64,000 nucleotides of DNA. Source: Longibaculum muris. Lineage in GTDB: Bacteria; Bacillota_I; Bacilli_A; Erysipelotrichales; Coprobacillaceae. How positions within the stretch are numbered: position 1 is the stretch's first letter; each line of letters starts with the position of its first letter. The DNA lies in contig NZ_SMCQ01000002.1 in NCBI RefSeq assembly GCF_004343035.1, positions 124,001-188,000 of the forward strand. The letters run 5' to 3'. The translations under genes and the position numbers were made by a program. Below the pieces are notes generated by a model. The model was not told the origin of the DNA. It made no database searches and saw nothing but the letters and a program-made list of their open reading frames with translations. Positions 35,800 through 47,352 of the stretch are shown one piece after another.

Positions 35800-36678
35800 T
35801 CACTTTTCTTTTAATATATCTATTGATGACACTCTTGTCACTTCGGCTTTTTGAGAAATATCAATTCTTTTCTTTAAATGCGTTTCATAATCTAAAGCAA
35901 AATATTGTGAATACAAAATATCAAGAATCAATTTTATACTATATTCATTAGAAAACCCACCAATTTTAGAATATAACTTTTCTCTTGTTGAAATATGTAA
36001 GACAACATCTGCATATTTCTTTAAACGATTATCTCCTAAACTACTTATTACAATAATTGATGTTCCTTTATTCTTCACTATTTTCGCAAGTTCACATAAC
36101 TGATCAATTTCTCCAGAATAAGAAATAAAAATCATACAATCATCCTTGCCAATAATAGCTAGTACAAATAATTCTTCTCCTTGTATAGAACAAATATGAA
36201 CAGGTACCCCTATTCTCATCATATCAAGTTGAAACATTTGCCCTAACAACAAACTATAAGAAATAGCCGCCAAATGAATATGCTTGGCATTTCTTAATAA
36301 GCGAATAGCCTTTTGGAGACTATCATGTTCAATTAAAGAAAGTGTATCAGATAAAGTTTCTTGAGCCAAAGCTGTCACTTTACTAGATATCTTTTGCATA
36401 TTATCTTGACTTGTAAAAGGATAATTTGGATCAATATTTTGAAAATGTGTATCCATATAATGAACTTCTTTAAGAAAATCTTCTTTAAAATCTTCAAATC
36501 CATGATATCCTAATTTCTTTGCCAAACGTATAATTGTCCCTGTAGATGTATAAGTCACCTTAGCAATTTCTTTGATTGTTTGATTTTTTATATTTCCTCT
36601 TTCTTTTAATATATAATCAATAACACTTTGTTGTGCATCAGATAGTTTTACTGATTCCACAATTTGTTCAATCAACAT
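35800..36678 (-). CDS. RpiR/MurR-family regulator, copy 1
   Basis: About 292 residues. The start is the ATG at 36678 after AGAGGTG. An N-terminal helix-turn-helix (TIKEIAKVTYTSTGTIIRLAKKLGYHGFEDFK) precedes a sugar-isomerase (SIS) domain that binds phosphosugars (IHLAAISYSLL, MIFISYSGEIDQ, IIVISSLGDNRL). It is upstream of GH1 copy 1 on the same strand and probably controls it in response to a phosphorylated disaccharide. Confidence 0.9.
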   Translation of the reverse strand: MLIEQIVESVKLSDAQQSVIDYILKERGNIKNQTIKEIAKVTYTSTGTIIRLAKKLGYHGFEDFKEDFLKEVHYMDTHFQNIDPNYPFTSQDNMQKISSKVTALAQETLSDTLSLIEHDSLQKAIRLLRNAKHIHLAAISYSLLLGQMFQLDMMRIGVPVHICSIQGEELFVLAIIGKDDCMIFISYSGEIDQLCELAKIVKNKGTSIIVISSLGDNRLKKYADVVLHISTREKLYSKIGGFSNEYSIKLILDILYSQYFALDYETHLKKRIDISQKAEVTRVSSIDILKEK

Positions 36679-36696
36679 AGGATCACCTCTTAACAA

Positions 36697-37060
36697 TCAT
36701 ATCATATTTTATGTTTCAAAACATCAATCCTTAATCAATATCAATAAAAAGAAATCATCCATTTATTAAACTTTCATCCTTATAATTAACCCATCATATT
36801 ACTATTAAAGACCTTCCTGTCTATATTCTCACCATAAAACATAATATATTGCTGTTAAATGCTAAAATATTATATTTAACTTTATCAATAATAATATTAG
36901 CTTCACTTGTATTACCTGTATCTTCATTTAACCATGAGAATAAATATATATCTTTGATAGAATCGTTGTATTGATGAAATATTTCTGCACCTGTTATCAG
37001 CTATATAATGAATTTATTTATTAACAACTATATCTCATTGCTATAAAGAAAGAATTATCT
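36697..37060. other. Gap with a gene remnant
   Basis: Mostly AT-rich. On the minus strand an open stretch (about 36821-37000) without a start codon reads GAEIFHQYNDSIKDIYLFSW and continues for about 40 residues; it looks like a leftover piece of a protein gene. No RNA gene or repeat seen. Confidence 0.4.
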
Positions 37061-37885
37061 TTAATATTCATTTTGATTATACATATCTTTTATAAAATGA
37101 TTAAAATTATAAATAATTGTTCCTTGTTCATAACCATTTTCATTATCACCATAGTCCTTATTTAATCCCATAATCTTTTGACCATCTTCAATGATTTTTC
37201 CATGGTAAACAAACATGTACTTATCTGAATCATTTTCAATTTTATTAGCTTCAATTGTAAGACTATCTTCATTCATTACATCTGAAGTTATGATTATAAT
37301 AGCATTAACATTTTTTATTTCCGAAATGAATCTATTTGCTGTTTCCTTGTTATTACATACAAAAACGAAAAACAATGGTGATTTTTTCTCGGTAAACAAA
37401 TGATCAATATTATAACCTTCATTAATACAAAATGATTGAGGATAATACTGAGAATAGTTTTTAGCAATTTGATCATCTAGTTTTTCACAATTATCTGAAG
37501 TATATGCATAAGGAATAGCCATAAAAGCATTTCTTAAATATAAGATAGAATCTTTAGCATTTATTTTTTCTGATAGCTGTAAAAAATGATGACTCACATA
37601 TGTATCTTGTAGCTGGGTAAAGAAGCTTTTTTCATCATAAATAAGCATATTATCCTTCAATTGTTTTCCATAATTCATATACCAACTATCAGACATTGAA
37701 CGTTCAGTTTTATCAGCTTTATTTTTAGCTTTCTTTTCAATCGTATAATCGCCTAAATAACTTGTTAAAATATCTTGATATTTGTATGGAAAACTATTCT
37801 TTTTCATAGAATCAAATACCAAACTTGAACCGACAATAATGCTTACCAATAAAACAACTGTAACTATAACTTTATGTTTTTTCAT
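37061..37885 (-). CDS. Membrane-anchored or secreted protein of unknown function
   Basis: 274 residues: a hydrophobic N-terminus (residues 5-25) serves as signal anchor or signal peptide without a lipobox Cys, followed by a polar domain with no recognised family. Four Cys residues (DNCEKL, QSFCINEG and VCNN among them) could form disulfides outside. The start follows AGAGGTGAG. It lies downstream of the GH3 gene but behind that gene's terminator, so it is probably separate. Confidence 0.55.
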   Translation of the reverse strand: MKKHKVIVTVVLLVSIIVGSSLVFDSMKKNSFPYKYQDILTSYLGDYTIEKKAKNKADKTERSMSDSWYMNYGKQLKDNMLIYDEKSFFTQLQDTYVSHHFLQLSEKINAKDSILYLRNAFMAIPYAYTSDNCEKLDDQIAKNYSQYYPQSFCINEGYNIDHLFTEKKSPLFFVFVCNNKETANRFISEIKNVNAIIIITSDVMNEDSLTIEANKIENDSDKYMFVYHGKIIEDGQKIMGLNKDYGDNENGYEQGTIIYNFNHFIKDMYNQNEY

Positions 37886-37939
37886 CTATCTCACCTCTTA
37901 TCTACACCATATCACAATCATGTGTAAAAGATATGAAAA

Positions 37940-37969
37940 GAGTCGTCATCTTTTCCTTGATAACGACTC
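37940..37969 (-). terminator. Terminator of the GH3 gene
   Basis: GAGTCGTCATC/GATAACGACTC stem (one mismatch), 8-nt loop and T run on the minus strand. It follows the readthrough stop of the GH3 gene (37983), not the premature stop at 38247. Confidence 0.75.
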
Positions 37970-37982
37970 ATTTTTAAATTTA

Positions 37983-40900
37983 TTATTTAAAGAATTTTTT
38001 CTTTTTTAATACAATCCCACCAGCTACCGCAACTAAACCAATAAATACAAAGAATGCAATTTGATTCGTATCCTCAGTTTGTGTTGATGAAGTATGAGCA
38101 ACACTTACTAGATGATTCATTGCTGTTGATAAGTTGGTTTGTGCTTCAGTGACTTCTTTTTGGGTTGCTTCACTATTAGCAACAACTGCTTTTGCTTGTG
38201 TTAAAGCAGCTTCAAAAGTTTTCCATGAAGCATTTGTATAAGCTTTTTAATCTAATTTTTCAGCTTTAGCAATATATTTATTCAATAAATCTTTACTTGG
38301 TTTCATCTGTAATTGTAAGAATGCTTTGACTAATCCATCATAAGCATCATTGACATCTTTTTCTAATGCATTTTCATTAGCTAAAACTGTTTTTGCTTTT
38401 GTTAGAGTTGGATCTAATACTTTCCACATTACAGCAAAATAATCATCTCTATTAAGTTTATCAATTTTATTGACTAATTCTTTTAATGCTGTTTTGTTTC
38501 CTTTATAAAAATCTAATTGACTCATTGCATGAGATAATTTATCAAAAGCATCATTAACTTCAACTTGTGTTGCTTTCTTATTATCATATACTTTTTGAGC
38601 ATTATCTAAAGTAGTTTTAAATTCAGTTACAACTGCAGGAATAACTTTATCTAATTGTTCCTGAGTGATTTTATGTGCTGTATCAATAGCAATCCCTAAT
38701 TCTTGTCTATTAACTTTTTCAACAAGTTGACTTTGAGCTTCTTCTAATTGTTTATAAGCCTTATCAATATCTTCTTGTTTTACATTAGCTTTAAGAATAG
38801 TCTTAGCATTATCTAATGCTTTTACTAATACCTCCCATGATTGTGTTGTATAATATTCTTGATCTAATTTTTCAACTTTTTCTACTAAATCTGTTAATGC
38901 AGATTTATTCGTATTATAAATTAATAATGCTAGTACTTCATTATATTTATTACGTAAATCTGTTTCACTTTTATCAACAACAGATTGTGCTAATTTATGA
39001 GTTATATATGTATTTTCTGCACTTTTCAGTAAAGTCTGTAATTCTTTCAATGGCTTTGCAGCGGCTGTTACTGATTCATTTGTAAATACAGCAGTATTTA
39101 AATTCTTAACTAGTTCAATTGTATCTTTTAAAGCATTCTTATTTGGATCTTTTACAATTGAATCATATGTTATACCATAACCTAGTTTATAAACATTTTC
39201 AGTTGTTGAATATGTATTAACATGTTTTCCATCCTGCCAATTAATAAACTTAGGAATATCAACAGGTAATTTCCCAGAAGCACCAAATGTACCTAAAGCG
39301 ACTTCTACTCCAGCTGTTAAATTAGGGCTAAAAGCAGCAGTTGCAGAGACTGTTCCGCCACCATATGATTCAGTAATATCTAATCCTAATCCATTTGTTC
39401 CAAAGACTGCTAAAATAGCATCAGCACTTGGATATAATTGTGTATCATATGGTTGATTTAATGAAATAATAACAGTCTGTTTCCCATTTTCTTTACAATA
39501 ATCAGTAAATAATTTTGGACATGCAGTCAAATAACTATCATATTCCATTTGCGTAGAACTAGATACCTCAGAAGCATGAATTAAAATATTACACCAATCT
39601 AATAAATCTTTATTTGTTCCTTCAAAACTTGTACCATCTGAATTTAATGCACTATTCACATTATCATTCAAACCTGTCCAATTATAATGCTGTAAAATTT
39701 TATAATCTGCTCCTTCTGGAATAATACCAGCTGCTTTAGCACGATTCCATGCCATCACAACTCTGTTATTATTTCTTGAATAAGTATGCGCAAATAAGAC
39801 TCTTGAATCTTTTGTTAATTTAAGAGGTAAGAGATCATTTTCATTCTTAACAACTGTCACTGCATGAGCAGAAATTAATCTTTCTGTTTCACGATTTTCA
39901 ACAGAACCAACAACTTTTGAAGCAATAGCTTTCTTTTGGGCTAAAGTTGTCTTATCATTTGCTAAATCCATGATTCCTCTGTTATATTTTAAAGTTAAAA
40001 TCCTTTCAACAGATTTATCTAATTCATCCATAGATAATTTAATGCCATTGTAACCATCTTCTTTAGTATAAGCATCAACAAAAGCATTGATTAATGGAAC
40101 TAATTTTTCTTCCATATCTTTCCAAGAAGAAATATCAGTAAATGGAATATCCAATATATCTACACCAGCTTTAATAGCTAATAAATTTCTTTCATTAACA
40201 TCAAAATAATTAGCAATACCACCCATTGTCATAGAATCCGTAACAACAACACCATTAAAATTCAATTCTCCTCTTAACAAATCAGTTAAAATTTCTCTTG
40301 ATAATGTTGCTGGAGGGGTTATACTTTCTTGTTTTTTTTCAGAATAAATCTTTTCCTTAACAAAATTAGGAAATTGTATATGTGCTGTCATAATTAAATC
40401 AGTACCATCTTTTATAGCAGCTTGAAATGGTACCAATTCTGTTTTATACAATTCTTCCTTAGTTGCAGGAACTGATGGTAATCCTGTGTGAGAATCCGTT
40501 GAGACATTTCCATGTCCTGGGAAATGCTTTGCTGTAGTTGCAACTTTTTGACTATGAACACCATCAATATAAGCAGTTGTAAACTTGGCAGCTAATTGAG
40601 GATTACTACTAAAAGAACGTAAACCAATAACTGGATTATTGGCATTATTATTCACATCTGCAACAGGAGCAAAGTTTGTATTAATTCCTACTGCATGTAA
40701 TTCACTACCAATAATTGTTCCAGCTTTTTTAGCATCATCTAAATTATTTGTTGCCCCTAAAGCCATATTTCCTGGCAAAGCTGTTCCCCCTGTTAAACGA
40801 TAGACAATTCCTCCTTCTTGATCTGTTCCTATAAGAAGTGGAATATTATTTTTACCTAAACTTTTGTCCATTGCAGCTTGTTGTAAACCATTTGTCAATT

Positions 40901-41231
40901 CAACATTAACTGTTGCATCTGTATCAAAGTTCACGGCAAACAAAATCACACTACCAATATCATACTGTCCAATCAATTGATAAATCTCATCATTAATATT
41001 TTGAACAGAAGCAATTTTTTTACCATCTTTCATTGTCCAACCACTACGAAATGACAACATAAGTTTTTGACCAATTTTTTCTTCCAATGTCATCTTGCTA
41101 ACAAGCTCTTTGGCTTTTTCTCCATTGGATAATGCACTAACATGAGAAACATTTGCACCAAATACAGTTGCGCTTGCTAATGATAAAACCATTATCAGTG
41201 CAAAAAATTTCTTTATCCTTGATCTTTTCAT
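37983..41231 (-). pseudogene. Secreted GH3 beta-N-acetylhexosaminidase with FIVAR repeats, cut by a premature TAA
   Basis: Signal peptide (1-33), GH3 catalytic domain (about 40-420) with the NagZ-type KHFPGHGNVSTDSHTGLP His/Asp dyad and nucleophile VVTDSMTMGG, a GH3 C-terminal domain (to about 640), then tandem FIVAR modules (from about 690, e.g. SWEVLVKALDNAKTIL). TAA at 38247 ends the ORF at 994 residues after AEKLD. The same frame resumes with KAYTNASWKTFEAALTQAKA, a last FIVAR, then a membrane helix and KKKKFFK tail to a stop at 37983. The full protein (1,082 residues) would be membrane-anchored; the truncated one is probably released. Catalysis should survive. Confidence 0.85.
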
Positions 41232-41637
41232 TTTATTCTCCTTTATCTTTAATTCTAATAAACGATTTGCCTATCAATTAAACTCAAGTATAAACAATAT
41301 CCAATTTCCCTTTCTAACCTCCTTTTCCCTTATTTTGTTTTAACCTGATTTTAATCATCCTATGAAAAATACTTAATATTATCTATTATCACTTAAGAAT
41401 TATTCTATTTTTATATTGTCATCAAACATATTTATGATATCTCATTATTAGAAAGTTTTATTTATCAAATATACCTAAATTTATTATATCTACTCTATTA
41501 TCCATATCAATAAAGCCAAAAAAGAATGGATAGTCCATTCATAAAACATATAAAATATTTACTTTTTTGAATATATTCTTTCATCTATAGAATGACTTCA
41601 AATAACTCATTAAATAAAAAAAGACAGGTTATCCCTG
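41232..41637. other. Intergenic region upstream of the GH3 gene
   Basis: Contains the GH3 ribosome binding site (AAAGGAG) and probably its promoter, a GAATGGA-TAG-TCCATTC hairpin with minus-strand T run (41524-41540), and otherwise AT-rich sequence without an ORF. Confidence 0.4.
41524..41540 (-). terminator. Second hairpin terminator between GH13 and GH3
   Basis: GAATGGA-TAG-TCCATTC, followed on the minus strand by TTTTTT; about 85 bp beyond the first terminator. Confidence 0.6.
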
Positions 41638-41639
41638 TC
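41623..41639 (-). terminator. Terminator of the GH13 gene
   Basis: GACAGG-N5-CCTGTC, T run on the minus strand; overlaps the GH13 stop codon. Confidence 0.75.
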
Positions 41640-43275
41640 AGAATTTTAACTTAATCATCACAAATTGAAAAGGTTTTAACACACCTATGATATAATCATC
41701 ATAATTATTTAATAAAACATCACCTTCAATATGATCTATACTCTGTTTTAATTCACTAAAATTACATAAACAACAAATCACTTGATCATGATAAACTCTT
41801 TGATATCCAATCACATTATCATTTGTTTTTAACTCCACAAAATCTCCATAAATTAAAATATCTTCATGTTTTCTTATATTTATCATCTTTTGATAAAAAT
41901 GATAAACAGAATGAATATCATGGATTTGATTTTCAACATTAATTTCTTGATGATCCCCCATCTTTATCCAAGGTTTTACATCACTAAAGCCAGCATATTG
42001 ATTTTGATTCCATTGCATTGGTGTTCGTGCATTATCACGGCTTCTTAAATTTAAAAAGTGTAAAGCTTCATCTTGAGTAAATCCTTCTTCAATCGCTCGT
42101 TTATACTGATTGATACTTCCAATATCATCAAAATCATTAATACTTTCTCTAGTGAAATTACACATACCTATTTCTTGTCCTTGATAGATAAATGGAGTCC
42201 CTCTTAAAAAGAAATACATTCCAGCAATCATTGTTTTTGAATAATAATGATGATATTTTTTATCTTTGATTAGTTTATCAATAGAACGAGGCTGATCATG
42301 ATTTTCTAAGAAGCTTGCTATCCAACCTAGCTTTTGAACTTCTCTTTGACTCTTAAATAATAATTCTTTAAAATCTTTAACTTGCCAATCTTGACGTCTA
42401 AACCATTCTTCATCTTGATTAATATCAAAGTTTGAATAATTAAAATCAAACATCATAGAAAAACAACCTTTTTCGCCAATAAAAATACCTAAATCAGGAT
42501 ACTGTACACCAACTGCTTCAGCAACTGTCATACACGAATATTTATCAAATGTTTCTTTTTTGAGTTCTTCAAAAAAGACTTCAATGCCAGGTTGATTTCT
42601 TGTATAAGCAAAACAAGCAGACAATCCATCTTTCCCATCAACGATACCATTTTGATAACTTTGATCTTTCTTAATAAAATTAATCGCATCAACTCTAAAA
42701 CCAGCAATTCCTTTATCTAACCACCAATTAATCATCTGATATAATTCTTTTCTAACTTGGGGATTTTCCCAATTTAAATCAGGTTGTTTCTTAGAAAAAG
42801 AATGAAAATAATATTCATCTCTACCCGCTACTTTTTCCCATACAGAACCACCAAAAACACTGCGCCAATTATTCGGTTCCTGACTACCTTGTTTAAAAAT
42901 ATAATAATCATGATAAGGACTATCAGGATGGTTGATTGCTTCTTGAAACCATGGATGTTCACTAGAAGTATGATTAATGACTAAATCCATAATAATCTTG
43001 ATACCTTTTTCCTTAGCCTTGATAATCAATTCATCTAAATCAGCCATTGTTCCAAACTCAGGATTCACATCATAATAATCAGATATATCATATCCATTAT
43101 CATCCATTGGGGACTTATATAAAGGACAAATCCATAACAAAGTAACCCCTAAATCTTGTAAATAATCTAATTTTTCAACAATTCCTCTTATATCTCCAAT
43201 TCCATCATGATTACTATCATAAAAACTCTTAGGATAAATTTGATAAGCAATTTCCTTCTTTCACCAATCTTCCAC
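41638..43275 (-). pseudogene. GH13 oligo-1,6-glucosidase/alpha-glucosidase, nonsense codon 5
   Basis: The frame begins at GTG 43275 (after GAGGTGA) as VEDW, hits TGA at 43261-43263, then continues KKEIAYQIYPKSFYDSNHDG and GIGDIRGIVEKLDYL into the 500-residue rest. MEDWW is expected, so TGG became TGA. The remainder keeps all GH13_31 motifs: MDLVINHTSSEHPWF, GFRVDAINFI (nucleophile Asp), VAEAVG (acid/base Glu) and FLENHDQPR. It would split alpha-1,6 or alpha-1,4 glucosides in the cytoplasm. Full length (545) is normal. No good internal start restores the N-terminal strand, so it is probably inactive unless the stop is read through. Confidence 0.8.
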
Positions 43276-43426
43276 TAAAATCACCTCTTTGTTTTATTAT
43301 ACACTTGGCTCATAAAAAAGACATCAATACATGAAAAATAAAATCATAAAGTAGCAAAATTGTAAACAATGATTGCTGGTGTATGCTTATTTATCATGAT
43401 AAGATAGATTCAAGGAGGACAAAAAG

Positions 43427-44089
43427 ATGCTTAATGAAAAAATAACATACTTTAGAAAAAAGAATATGCTGACGCAAGAAGAATTAGCTGAAAAACTTTG
43501 TGTATCAAGACAAACTATTACAAAATGGGAAAATGGATTAATTTCGCCCAGCTTAGAATATTTAATTGATCTTTCTCAAATCTTTAATGTGACGATTGAT
43601 TTTTTGATTAAAGATGATGATTGTATAAGTGAAGATGCTCAAACAATGAATACAAATACGCTTATAACTTTTCTAATAAAAGCTAAAAAAATGACATATG
43701 CAGCGAAAAAGAATAAAGTTCAATCAGTAAAAAAAGATGCTCATGAGTATCACTATCAAGATAATGAATATCAATACTATGATACTTTTTATGGGCGTTC
43801 ATACTTTTCTGGTCAAGAGATTGTTTATCAAAATGACCAAGTTTGTTGGAGCATGAATTATTATGGAAAAGTCTTAAGTTCTGATTTTAATGGAGACTTT
43901 TTAAAAGAAGCTTTAATGTTGGTAGATGAACAAAGACCTTTTCGTGGACCTGAAATATATAGTCGAGGTGAATATACATATATTTCTAAAGTCACTGGTC
44001 ATATTGATAGTTTTCAAGGTAGTGAAGAAATATACTATCAAAATCATAAAATCTATGAAGGCGTATATCATGGGGGAATAATTCAATAA
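43427..44089 (+). CDS. XRE regulator with a DUF5680 C-terminal domain
   Basis: 220 residues: a helix-turn-helix at 8-60 (LTQEELAEKLCVSRQTITKW, SLEYLIDLSQIFNVTIDFLI), then from about residue 80 a DUF5680 domain (YYDTFYGRSYFSGQEIVYQN, VCWSMNYYGKV, GPEIYSRGEYTYISKV). This pairing is common in Bacillota; the second domain probably senses an unknown signal. AAGGAGG lies 7 nt before the ATG. It is followed directly by a PNPOx-like gene, apparently in one transcript. Confidence 0.85.
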   Translation: MLNEKITYFRKKNMLTQEELAEKLCVSRQTITKWENGLISPSLEYLIDLSQIFNVTIDFLIKDDDCISEDAQTMNTNTLITFLIKAKKMTYAAKKNKVQSVKKDAHEYHYQDNEYQYYDTFYGRSYFSGQEIVYQNDQVCWSMNYYGKVLSSDFNGDFLKEALMLVDEQRPFRGPEIYSRGEYTYISKVTGHIDSFQGSEEIYYQNHKIYEGVYHGGIIQ

Positions 44090-44543
44090 TGAAAAATAAC
44101 TATGAATCAAGTATAATGAAATATTTCAACAAATAGGAGATCATGCCAAAATTGTTTTAGCAACTTCTCATAATGATAGAGTTTCTGCAAGAAAAATGAG
44201 TTTTATTATAAAAGAAGGTCTTTTTTATTTTCAAACAGATATAACCTTTCATAAATGTCAAGATATACAAGCAAATAAAAATGTTGCTTTATGCATAGAT
44301 AATATTCAAATTGAAGGAATCTGTAAAGAAATTGGTCATCCTCTTGATCACCAAGATTTTTGCCGTGATTTTAAAACACACTTCTTATCATCTTATGAAA
44401 ACTATTCACATTTAAAAAATGAAAGACTGTTTGTTATTAAGCCAACCTTCATTCAAAGATGGAATTATATTGATGAAAGACCCATTATTGAACAATTATA
44501 TATAAATGAAGAAAAATATTATGAAAAACAATATTTAAAATAG
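44090..44543 (+). pseudogene. Pyridoxamine 5'-phosphate oxidase-like protein, frameshifted
   Basis: ATG 44090 (spaced from GGGGGA at the end of the XRE gene) reads MKNNYESSIMKYF and then hits a stop; the next frame picks up as QQIGDHAKIVLATSHNDRV and proceeds through SARKMSFIIKEGLFYFQT to FNYIDERP-like C-terminal sequence ending at 44543. A single base deletion near 44128 explains it. PNPOx-fold proteins bind FMN or heme; this short type is uncharacterised. Translation might restart at the ATG at 44196, without the first strands. Confidence 0.75.
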
Positions 44544-44565
44544 CCAGCTAAATACTGGCTATTTC
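44539..44565. terminator. Terminator between the PNPOx-like and esterase genes
   Basis: AAATAGCCAG-N7-CTGGCTATTT at the ends of two convergent genes. Confidence 0.75.
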
Positions 44566-45305
44566 CATAAATAATCAAAATAGATTTGATTTTGTTTTTC
44601 CCAAGTTGCTTCATTATGTTCTCCATCTAAAACAATATTGATATAACTACTTGCTTGTCTTTTCAGTAAATCTTCATGAAATTCTTGAAGATTTTTTATT
44701 ATTGAATCCACTGATTTTGTTTCTTTTGTACCAAAACTAAAATAAACTCTTGTATCAGGACTGATTTTGATATTTTGAAAATCATTGAACAATTCATTAT
44801 GACATAATGCAAGAGATGGAGATAAACATGCAGCCTTTGAGAAATATTGATTAAATTTCATAATTGTATAATAGGCCATTAATCCACCCATAGAACTCCC
44901 AGCTATGCCTGTACATTCTCTAAAAGGAATAGTTCTATACTTTTGATCAATCATTGGTTTTAACTGATATACGACCCATTCCATATATTTATTGCCATAC
45001 CCATTTCTAGGACCTAAAAAAGTATTTTTTAATGTATAAGGACAATACTCATCCAATCTTTCATATCCATCATGACTACATTCAATCCCTACAACAATAA
45101 ATTTTTTGTCATAATTATTAAGAAAATCAGCCAATCCCCATGATTTCCCATATGTAGCATCTCTATCATCATAAAGATTATGACCATCATACATATACAT
45201 CACAGGATATTCTTCATTACTTTCATAATAATCATTTGGTAAATAAATATGTAATCTTCTCTTTTTACCAAATGGTGTATCAACATCAAATTTTTCTATC
45301 ATCAT
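44559..45305 (-). CDS. Esterase D/Fes-like alpha/beta hydrolase
   Basis: 248 residues of the putative esterase family: YPVMYMYDGHNLYDD near residue 33, the nucleophile elbow GIAGSSMGGLMAYY (Ser about 134), LSPSLALCH and a late His in VLDGEHNEATW. No signal peptide, so a cytoplasmic enzyme. Relatives cleave iron-siderophore esters, feruloyl esters or S-formylglutathione; nothing here specifies which. Its promoter (TTAGAC, 18 bp, TATAAT) carries a weaker match to the composite operator box. Confidence 0.85.
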   Translation of the reverse strand: MMIEKFDVDTPFGKKRRLHIYLPNDYYESNEEYPVMYMYDGHNLYDDRDATYGKSWGLADFLNNYDKKFIVVGIECSHDGYERLDEYCPYTLKNTFLGPRNGYGNKYMEWVVYQLKPMIDQKYRTIPFRECTGIAGSSMGGLMAYYTIMKFNQYFSKAACLSPSLALCHNELFNDFQNIKISPDTRVYFSFGTKETKSVDSIIKNLQEFHEDLLKRQASSYINIVLDGEHNEATWEKQNQIYFDYLWK

Positions 45306-45328
45306 TATGTCTCCTTTTCAACAACAAA

Positions 45329-45366
45329 ATTATATAATATCTCATATCTTATGTCTAATACCTATT
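45329..45366 (-). promoter_or_regulatory. Esterase promoter with a weak composite box
   Basis: AATAGGTATTAGACAT (minus, starting 45366) matches the 16-bp box at 12 positions; TTAGAC is -35, TATAAT (45329-45334) -10, spacer 18. TATGTTTA lies 20 rather than 30 bp upstream, one helical turn closer. Confidence 0.35.
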
Positions 45367-45474
45367 TATAATAATTTTTAAACATATATCTTAAATTTTG
45401 TTTAGAAACGTGTCATAAAAGAAATGATTCCAACATATAGTAGATTAAAAAAGAAATATATGGAGGAAAAAATT

Positions 45475-45750
45475 ATGAACAGTATGAAAGAATCATTATT
45501 ATCATTTTCAGGCGCAAATGTACCTATTGATGAAGTAGCCAAAATTATGAAAAAAGATCAGCAATTCATCAAGCTTGGTTTACAAGAAAAATGGTTACCA
45601 ATCGGTATTGCCTATCAAATGAATGATACGCAAGAATTTTCTTATTACATTTCACCTAAGAAACTTTATGAATATACTGGTTATATCTATCAAGGCCAAT
45701 CATTAGTTAAAAATCATCTACAAGCTAAATATAAAATCTATGAAAAATAA
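45475..45750 (+). CDS. Small protein with a possible DNA-binding head
   Basis: 91 residues from ATG 45475 (8 nt after GGAGG). The beginning (ESLLSFSGANVPIDEVAKIM, KKDQQFIKLGLQEKWLPIGIA) resembles a small helix-turn-helix like those in excisionase or phage regulators, followed by YYISPKKLYEYTGY. No transporter or catalytic motif. Single gene between two minus-strand genes. Function unknown. Confidence 0.6.
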   Translation: MNSMKESLLSFSGANVPIDEVAKIMKKDQQFIKLGLQEKWLPIGIAYQMNDTQEFSYYISPKKLYEYTGYIYQGQSLVKNHLQAKYKIYEK

Positions 45751-45771
45751 AGTTAGCTTTAAGCTAACTTT

Positions 45772-45772
<1 letters not shown>
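45749..45772. terminator. Bidirectional terminator
   Basis: AAAGTTAGC-TTTAA-GCTAACTTT between the small gene and GH1 copy 2, with A and T runs on either side. Confidence 0.8.
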
Positions 45773-47247
<1,475 letters not shown>

Positions 47248-47352
47248 TTATTATAAAACGTATTCATTTTATAAAAAAGAATATAGAATACAATAGAAAT
47301 GACTTTTCGATATTTTCTTTATTTTTTATTCAAATCACGAAAAATGATTTTG

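Noticed and set aside
41638-43263. General UGA-to-Trp recoding in this organism
   Set aside because: TGG is used throughout for Trp, TGA ends normal genes such as the C39-like peptidase and lysR, and TAA lesions occur too. Kept only as a low-interest finding.
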